The notes below the pieces were generated by a model. That model did no database searches and was not told where the DNA came from. It worked only from the letters and a program-made list of their open reading frames with translations. The position numbers and the translations under genes were made by a program. A stretch of 50,056 nucleotides of DNA from a virus: the IMG/VR virus record IMGVR_UViG_3300005526_000003, positions 1-50,056 of that record. One strand, given 5' to 3'. This document shows, piece after piece, positions 45,162-50,056 of this stretch. Positions within the stretch are counted from its first letter, which is position 1; every line of letters starts with the position of its first letter.

Positions 45162-45970
45162 TAGCCTGCTGTCTCCAAGTAGTGACCCGCCACCAGGGCG
45201 ATCGTCGCTCCGGAGGGAACGTATATGAGGAAGGGGACGGTGCCGTTGAAGATCTGAGGAAACCCTGCAGTGATCGCATCGACGGCGGAGGAGAATCCTA
45301 GCACCGGCGACTCGAGCGCTGCCAGCACCCGGTAGGCAACCATATTGATGCTGCCCGAGGTCCACGCGGTTGAGAACTGGATGTTCTGGATCGAGCGCAC
45401 CCCAGTATCACCTGTCTGTAGCGTGAGGCGAAAGAACCGATTCGCCGCCGTGCTGGTCGTCGGGGTGTCCAAGAAGAGGCCGGTGTGGGAGGCTGTTCCT
45501 GATTGGTTAGTGTAGGTGTAGCTGGATAGTACCGCTGCGGTTGCGGAGACGGTTGCCGCGACCTCGATCCCGATCAGGATACCATCCCCATTCGTACTCC
45601 CCGCCACGTCGCGGGCGGGCCAGGCTACGCTATTAACTGTCTGATTCGTAACGTCGTTAATCGCAGGCCGTCCATCCCACAGCCTATCACACAGGAGTAT
45701 GGTACCGGAGCCAGCGTTCCAGGCTGTCTGTATACGGGCGAGGTAGGCATTTGATCCGCCTGGCGGATCAACGTGGGGAATCTGTCCTGTTACAGGAGCA
45801 ACGTAGGTTGCACCAGCGATGCCAGTATTGAAGCTACCCGCCGCCGGTTGCCCACCGATGCCCCAGAGACTCGTCGGCGTCCCCGCCACCGGCGTTGGGG
45901 AGGAGCCCTTGGAGATCTGTTGGACCTGTTGCAGGTTGGAGATCACGCCGTTAAGTGTAGTAATAGCCAT
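45161..45970 (-). CDS. Tandem paralog 2 of 3, fibre-region protein, 269 aa
   Basis: ATG 45970, two bases after the previous stop. It shares with the next copy upstream and the one downstream the same blocks: LNGVISNLQQVQ, PHVDPPGGSNAYLARIQ, LCDRLWDG, WPARDVAG, YTYTNQSGTASHTG, LQTGDTGVRSIQ, FPQIFNGTVPFLIY. Beta-rich, no signal or membrane segment. The three copies probably arose by duplication and may assemble as a heteromer or let the phage vary one part of its tail. Confidence 0.7.
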   Translation of the reverse strand: MAITTLNGVISNLQQVQQISKGSSPTPVAGTPTSLWGIGGQPAAGSFNTGIAGATYVAPVTGQIPHVDPPGGSNAYLARIQTAWNAGSGTILLCDRLWDGRPAINDVTNQTVNSVAWPARDVAGSTNGDGILIGIEVAATVSATAAVLSSYTYTNQSGTASHTGLFLDTPTTSTAANRFFRLTLQTGDTGVRSIQNIQFSTAWTSGSINMVAYRVLAALESPVLGFSSAVDAITAGFPQIFNGTVPFLIYVPSGATIALVAGHYLETAG

Positions 45971-45972
45971 GA

Positions 45973-46791
45973 CTATTTCTGCGTTTCGGCGTAGCAGCCT
46001 GCAAAGCTACTCGCTGTGGTGACGTTGGGGACTATGACGAGGAAAGGAACCACTCCATTCCAGATTTGTGGGAGGCCACCTGTTACTGGGTCGAGGACGT
46101 TCGGCTGCGCTGACAGCGCGCACTCGATTTCTGCCAGTATCCGATAGGCGACCATATTCACGGTGCCGCTTGCCCAAGCAGTGCTGAATTGGATACTCTG
46201 AATCGACTGGATACCGGTGTCGCCTCCCTGGAGGCTGAGACGGAAGAACTGCCCCGCGTTCGCAGCGCCCGTTGGGTTGTCGATGAAGTTGCCGGTGCGA
46301 GAGGTCACCCCGCTCTGATTCGTGTAGGTGTAATTGGTGAGGACGACTGTAGTCGCGGAGGTGGTAGCGGAAACTTCGATCGCCGCCACAATCCCTACGC
46401 CAGCTGTCGTCCCCGTCGCGTCCCGAGTAGGCCAGCCCGCTGTATTAATATTCTGTACCGAGGTCGAGTTGATCGTGAGCTGGTTATCCCAGATTCTATC
46501 ACAGAGCAGAAACGGACCCGCCGCACCATTGATCTGTCCTTGGATGCGGGCCAAGTACGAATTGACTCCGCCAGCAGGGTCGGTGTGGAAGATCTGCCCG
46601 TTCACCAGCCCACTCGAGGAGCTGTAATTCGAGCCGCCCAGGCTACCATTCAGGCTGCCCGGTCCAGGGATGCCGGCGAGCTGCCAGAGGCTCTGTGGCC
46701 TCCCCGCAACGAGCGTCGGCGTGCCCACTTTGAAGATAGGCCATACCTGCTGCATGCCAGCGAGGACGTCATTGTTACTTGCAAGTGGCAT
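45973..46791 (-). CDS. Tandem paralog 1 of 3, fibre-region protein, 272 aa
   Basis: ATG 46791, seven bases after the tail-fibre stop. Blocks shared with the two copies downstream: NNDVLAGMQQVW, FHTDPAGGVNSYLARIQ, LCDRIWDNQ, WPTRDATG, YTYTNQSGVTSRTG, LQGGDTGIQSIQSIQFSTAW, LPQIWNGVVPFLV. The position right after the fibre gene suggests that the proteins act with the fibre. No enzyme motif seen. Confidence 0.7.
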   Translation of the reverse strand: MPLASNNDVLAGMQQVWPIFKVGTPTLVAGRPQSLWQLAGIPGPGSLNGSLGGSNYSSSSGLVNGQIFHTDPAGGVNSYLARIQGQINGAAGPFLLCDRIWDNQLTINSTSVQNINTAGWPTRDATGTTAGVGIVAAIEVSATTSATTVVLTNYTYTNQSGVTSRTGNFIDNPTGAANAGQFFRLSLQGGDTGIQSIQSIQFSTAWASGTVNMVAYRILAEIECALSAQPNVLDPVTGGLPQIWNGVVPFLVIVPNVTTASSFAGCYAETQK

Positions 46792-46798
46792 AGCGATC

Positions 46799-49700
46799 CT
46801 AGATGGTTAAGAACCGACCATCTCGGTCGGAGAGGGTGATGGAGGTTACTGACACTGGCGTTACAGGATTAATGCTCAGATCGCCGAAGCCGTTCGAGGC
46901 GCAGGTCTTGTATCCGGTCAGCCCGAGCGCGGTGAGGTTAACAACCTGCGTCCCATTCCCCTTCGGATTCATAAACACCACTCCTCCGGGGTAGACTCGA
47001 TACCAGACGCCGGCGGTCCGCGCAGCCGACTGTGGAGGATCGCCGCCTACCCCTAGCCAGCCGAACATTCCATTCTGCTGGAGCATCTCATCCAGGAAGT
47101 AAACCCGATCGGGGCGGTAGTCCTCCTGGTTATTGAGGGCGTACATGTAGTCCCGCATCATCGTAAAGGCCATGCCGAACCTGGCGGCCTGCCAGTCCGC
47201 CGCCACCCAGCTCGCCTGGTTCGTGGAGGTGAACGCCGTGGTGCGGTTGCGTCCGCACTGCTCTACGATCAGCGAGCCGCCTGGCGCAACCATCACCTCA
47301 GCCGCGATCAGGTTCTGCATCACCTGGGCGGTCGTGGTGGTGCCCTGCCCCTCTATCGAGGTGGACATCCCTATCACGGCCTGACAGTAGACTACATCGA
47401 ACAGCCCAATCTGGGAGGGATCGAGGGCGACCTGGTAGCTGAAGTTGGTGGTGGAGTGGACGTAGTAATCGCAATTCCCCAGTATCATAATCTTCGGGTT
47501 TATCGCCCGAAGCGCCATCACGTGGATGCCGATACCCTGCTGGAGCCAGGTGGAGATCTGCGGGTCAGCGGAGCTTGGCCAGTGGGAGGTAAAGCTCGTG
47601 GTGGTGTTCTGCCAGGCGCCAGTCTCCCGCGGCTGGCACATCACGTTATCCATCTGGTAGCCATCCAGATAACGATTCACTGCCATCGCCTTGCCCGATG
47701 GATAGCCCAGCACCGTTGACTGCCCCATTCTCAGCACGCCATCGTAGTGGTTCCAGAAGCCCTGAGCGAAGGTCCGATTATTACTATCGAGGGCAGTATT
47801 CTGGTTGGACTGCTGCATCCGGCTGCCGTCGCTGGCGCCGAAGCTGTCGATTACGATCGAACCGGAGGGGTAGGAGGTAAGCAGCCACCATTTAGCGGCG
47901 CTAATCGCAGCGGTCCACTGATAGTAGGTACCGCCGTTAGTCTGTGAACCTGAGCCCCCCGAGGTCGCTGTGGCTGACTGGTTGGAGGAGTTGACATAGT
48001 GGATGCAACGGCAATTAATACCGTTCGCCTTCGCCAGGCTCTTGATGTTAGCGAAGATGGTGGGGAAGGTAGTGTTCCCCATATCCTGTTCGATGTTTAT
48101 GTAGGGACCAGGATTGACGATATTGAACTTCGCGGCATTCGTCTGGAACGTGGCGTTGGCGTAGGAGGTGCCAGCGCCCGAGGGGTTGTTCGGGTTTATA
48201 ACCTGCCAGAAGGTACGAGGGGCCGGATCTGTCGCCACCGGCGGTGGGTAGAAGAAGGTGCCCCGCGACTCGCCCGTTGTCGAATCGCTGGCGTAGGTAC
48301 CACTAGTCACATTCCAATCAGTCGGAGAAACTGGCATGGTTGTCTTGCTGACGAAGTTGTCAAAGCCGACGCTACCATAGACGACGTGCACGCTGCCGGG
48401 ATAGGCTCCTGTATCTGTCAGGTAGATGTTCTTGTTGAACACCAAATTGCCTGAATTGAAGGCGTGCGTGATCCACGCCCCGTCCGTCGCTCCGTTGTTG
48501 GGATTGAAAGGAGGGGCGCCAGCGATCGATAGATAGCCTCCTACCGTCCCATCTACGATGTTATCGACTACAACCCAACGATCTTGCAAGACATCGTTCG
48601 GCCCTGCAACAATTTCCTGTATCCCCTTCGTGATAGTGGGGTCGGCGTAGCCAGTGCCAGCGTTGATAGCGATGTGGAGGTTGTTGTTGATTTTGACGTC
48701 AGGGGTGTATCCCTGACAGTCGATCCAGACTAGCTTCGTCTTTTGCCCAAGATTGTCAGTCATCGCTGGGTTGTCCCAGCAGATGTTGTTGTGAATCCAA
48801 ACCCTGGCGAGGAAGAGACAGGGGTTGAAATCGGCGTTGGAGGCGAGGTAGGTTAGCTGGCCTACACCATAGACTTGGTTGTCATGTATGTGAACGTCGG
48901 TGATGCTCTCCCACATGCCGCCCGCCTGAGGAGGGCGCTGGTACTTGGGAGCACCGCCGGCGATTCCTCCGGGAGGGGTGAGGGTGTTGTAGGTAAAGGT
49001 GGTGGAGTTCACCACAGTGCAGGTGAAGCTGCCGTTGTAGGCGGCGTTGTTAGCGCCGGAGATCGTAGTCCAGAATTTCGTCCCTGGCGGCATAGCGACC
49101 GCTGGCATGGCGAACTGGAGTATCGCAGTCGCCAGCGTCCCGACCGCGGTCAGCCCAGTAATGGTCTGGGTGGCAGCACTGGAGACCTGATCGCGGGCAG
49201 TCAGGGGAAAGGCCCGGCCCTGCTGTCCCTGCGAATCATTCAAGAACGCGTTGTTCTGGATCAGATTCCCATAGTACTCAAACCTCGACCCGCTCTTAAT
49301 CTCCATGTGATTCTTGACCCGCTGGGAGAGGGAGACGGTATTACCGTTCTGCGGATCGATCGTTGTGACCTGCTGCCAGGAAGTGGGCTTGTGGCTGTAG
49401 TTGTAGCGAATCGTCTCGTCGTGCTCTAGGTTGGCCTGGGCGACGTAGCCGCCACCGACGAAGGTGTTCTCGGTGGTGGACTCGAGGTAGCAATTCTGGA
49501 TGCAGAGGGGGCCGTTCGCGGCCATCAGGACGGTGTGGGCGTCGGTGCCCTCTGGGCCGGCGTCGCAGCCGAACAGGTAGCACTGATGAAATACTACGTT
49601 GGTGCCGGAGGAGGCGCAGCAGCGATCGAAGTACGATCGAGTGCTGACGAGGTTGTTGCGACCGATCACGCAGCGGTCGAACATCACCCCCACAGCGTCG

Positions 49701-50056
49701 CCGGCGACTGCGCTGCAGTTGATGAACTGGTTCACCACTACGTTATTGGCAACCGGCTGAATGCAGATACCTACAACGCGGACGTTATCTCCATGCACCA
49801 CCAGCGCCCCGAAGCCGTTCCCGTCGTTGTTGTTCGTCTGATTGTACTGGAGGATGGGCATGGTCGGAGAGGGGTTGATGTTGCCCCCGGCGATCCCGAT
49901 CCCTGCATCCCAGGGACTCACGTGGTTGCCCAGGCCGACTAGGAGGTTGGCGGTGCAGTTTGCTTGGAGGCCGATATCCCACACCACCAAGGTGCTGCCT
50001 TGGGTGTACAAGGCGGGGAGGGTTTCGATCCCCGAAGGGTTGCTGGAGGCGAACTT
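46799..50056 (-). CDS. Tail fibre/spike, C-terminal part: beta-helix and glycosidase-like barrel
   Basis: The rest of the 1,412-residue protein whose start is at 1051. Through the first 900 residues the sequence has beta-helix coils with Asn/Cys ladders (CIQNCYLESTTENTFVGGG, VKINNNLHIAIN). From about residue 967 a different domain begins (YINIEQDMGNTTFPTIF) that resembles hypothetical glycosyl-hydrolase-like (GHL15-type) TIM barrels: YLDGYQMDNVM, KIMILGNCDYY, DVVYCQAVIGM and LIVEQCGRN. It ends with a small beta domain (GGVVFMNPKGNG, SITLSDRDGRFL) as in that family. Likely role: host capsule or LPS recognition and cleavage. Asp in DGYQMDN and Glu in VEQCG are candidate catalytic residues. Confidence 0.85.
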   Translation of the reverse strand, partial: KFASSNPSGIETLPALYTQGSTLVVWDIGLQANCTANLLVGLGNHVSPWDAGIGIAGGNINPSPTMPILQYNQTNNNDGNGFGALVVHGDNVRVVGICIQPVANNVVVNQFINCSAVAGDAVGVMFDRCVIGRNNLVSTRSYFDRCCASSGTNVVFHQCYLFGCDAGPEGTDAHTVLMAANGPLCIQNCYLESTTENTFVGGGYVAQANLEHDETIRYNYSHKPTSWQQVTTIDPQNGNTVSLSQRVKNHMEIKSGSRFEYYGNLIQNNAFLNDSQGQQGRAFPLTARDQVSSAATQTITGLTAVGTLATAILQFAMPAVAMPPGTKFWTTISGANNAAYNGSFTCTVVNSTTFTYNTLTPPGGIAGGAPKYQRPPQAGGMWESITDVHIHDNQVYGVGQLTYLASNADFNPCLFLARVWIHNNICWDNPAMTDNLGQKTKLVWIDCQGYTPDVKINNNLHIAINAGTGYADPTITKGIQEIVAGPNDVLQDRWVVVDNIVDGTVGGYLSIAGAPPFNPNNGATDGAWITHAFNSGNLVFNKNIYLTDTGAYPGSVHVVYGSVGFDNFVSKTTMPVSPTDWNVTSGTYASDSTTGESRGTFFYPPPVATDPAPRTFWQVINPNNPSGAGTSYANATFQTNAAKFNIVNPGPYINIEQDMGNTTFPTIFANIKSLAKANGINCRCIHYVNSSNQSATATSGGSGSQTNGGTYYQWTAAISAAKWWLLTSYPSGSIVIDSFGASDGSRMQQSNQNTALDSNNRTFAQGFWNHYDGVLRMGQSTVLGYPSGKAMAVNRYLDGYQMDNVMCQPRETGAWQNTTTSFTSHWPSSADPQISTWLQQGIGIHVMALRAINPKIMILGNCDYYVHSTTNFSYQVALDPSQIGLFDVVYCQAVIGMSTSIEGQGTTTTAQVMQNLIAAEVMVAPGGSLIVEQCGRNRTTAFTSTNQASWVAADWQAARFGMAFTMMRDYMYALNNQEDYRPDRVYFLDEMLQQNGMFGWLGVGGDPPQSAARTAGVWYRVYPGGVVFMNPKGNGTQVVNLTALGLTGYKTCASNGFGDLSINPVTPVSVTSITLSDRDGRFLTI
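49987..50056. repeat. Terminal direct repeat, right copy
   Basis: Identical to bases 1-70. It lies inside the tail-fibre coding sequence, which continues in frame at base 71 when the copies are merged. Confidence 0.9.

Noticed and set aside
1-50056. Integrase, excisionase, repressor or attachment site of a temperate phage
   Set aside because: No tyrosine or serine recombinase motifs and no CI-type repressor were seen; the HTH and RHH proteins are small and could regulate a lytic programme.

Overview
This window is the complete genome of a tailed bacteriophage with a short tail (podovirus type), assembled as a circular or circularly permuted molecule. Bases 1-70 recur exactly at 49987-50056, so the unique length is 49,986 bp. 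A single long gene on the minus strand runs across the artificial ends, from 1051 down to 1 and on from the right edge down to 46799. Nothing here looks bacterial: genes are tightly packed, with many ATGA, GTGA or TAATG stop/start overlaps, and there are no rRNA, tRNA, IS or CRISPR features. The host is probably Gram-negative, because the lysis cassette has a nested inner/outer spanin pair (Rz/Rz1 type) and an M15 peptidase endolysin. DNA is GC-rich. No single-subunit RNA polymerase was seen, so this is not a T7-type (Autographiviridae) phage. No integrase or obvious lysogeny repressor was seen either. The adaptor and stabilisation-like tail genes recall P22.

The genome has two arms that diverge from an intergenic control region at 3327-3854. 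Rightward, plus strand, 3855-21227 is the early/replication arm: two paralogous proteins (3855, 10209), an HTH protein, many small proteins, a UvrD-like SF1 helicase, a run of small accessory and membrane proteins (one with a twin-arginine signal, one with a PEP-CTERM-like tail), a PD-(D/E)XK (Cas4/RecB-like) nuclease, a RecA-fold ATPase (Sak4-like) followed by a likely ssDNA-binding partner, a ParB-like/DNA methyltransferase fusion, a uracil-DNA-glycosylase/DNA polymerase A fusion, and a DUF3987-like P-loop protein. Leftward, minus strand, the late arm runs from 3326 across the circle junction and on down to 21243: a small-terminase-like HTH protein, small structural genes, a 1,412-residue tail fibre/spike (FN3, beta-helix, glycosidase-like barrel), three tandem paralogs, large terminase, portal, GroES-like protein, scaffold, major capsid, adaptor and stabilisation proteins, three ejection-type proteins (one with a zincin protease domain), a PurD-like ATP-grasp enzyme, a small Zn-ribbon protein, and the lysis cassette. 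The arms converge at 21228-21242.

The clearest regulatory structure is a symmetric divergent promoter at 3456-3498. Two TATAAT boxes are placed exactly symmetrically about a palindrome (TATAACAC-CAT-GTGTTATA). The same TAACAC/GTGTTA palindrome recurs, perfect or nearly so, at three other junctions: upstream of 11177, at the convergent end of the two arms, and just after the major capsid gene. This suggests a genome-wide regulatory site. Other unusual points are the ATP-grasp enzyme inside the virion operon, an Acb2-like small protein beside the endolysin (possible anti-CBASS sponge), a C-terminal tail shared by three early proteins, and a large inverted repeat around an AT-rich island at 4558-4816.
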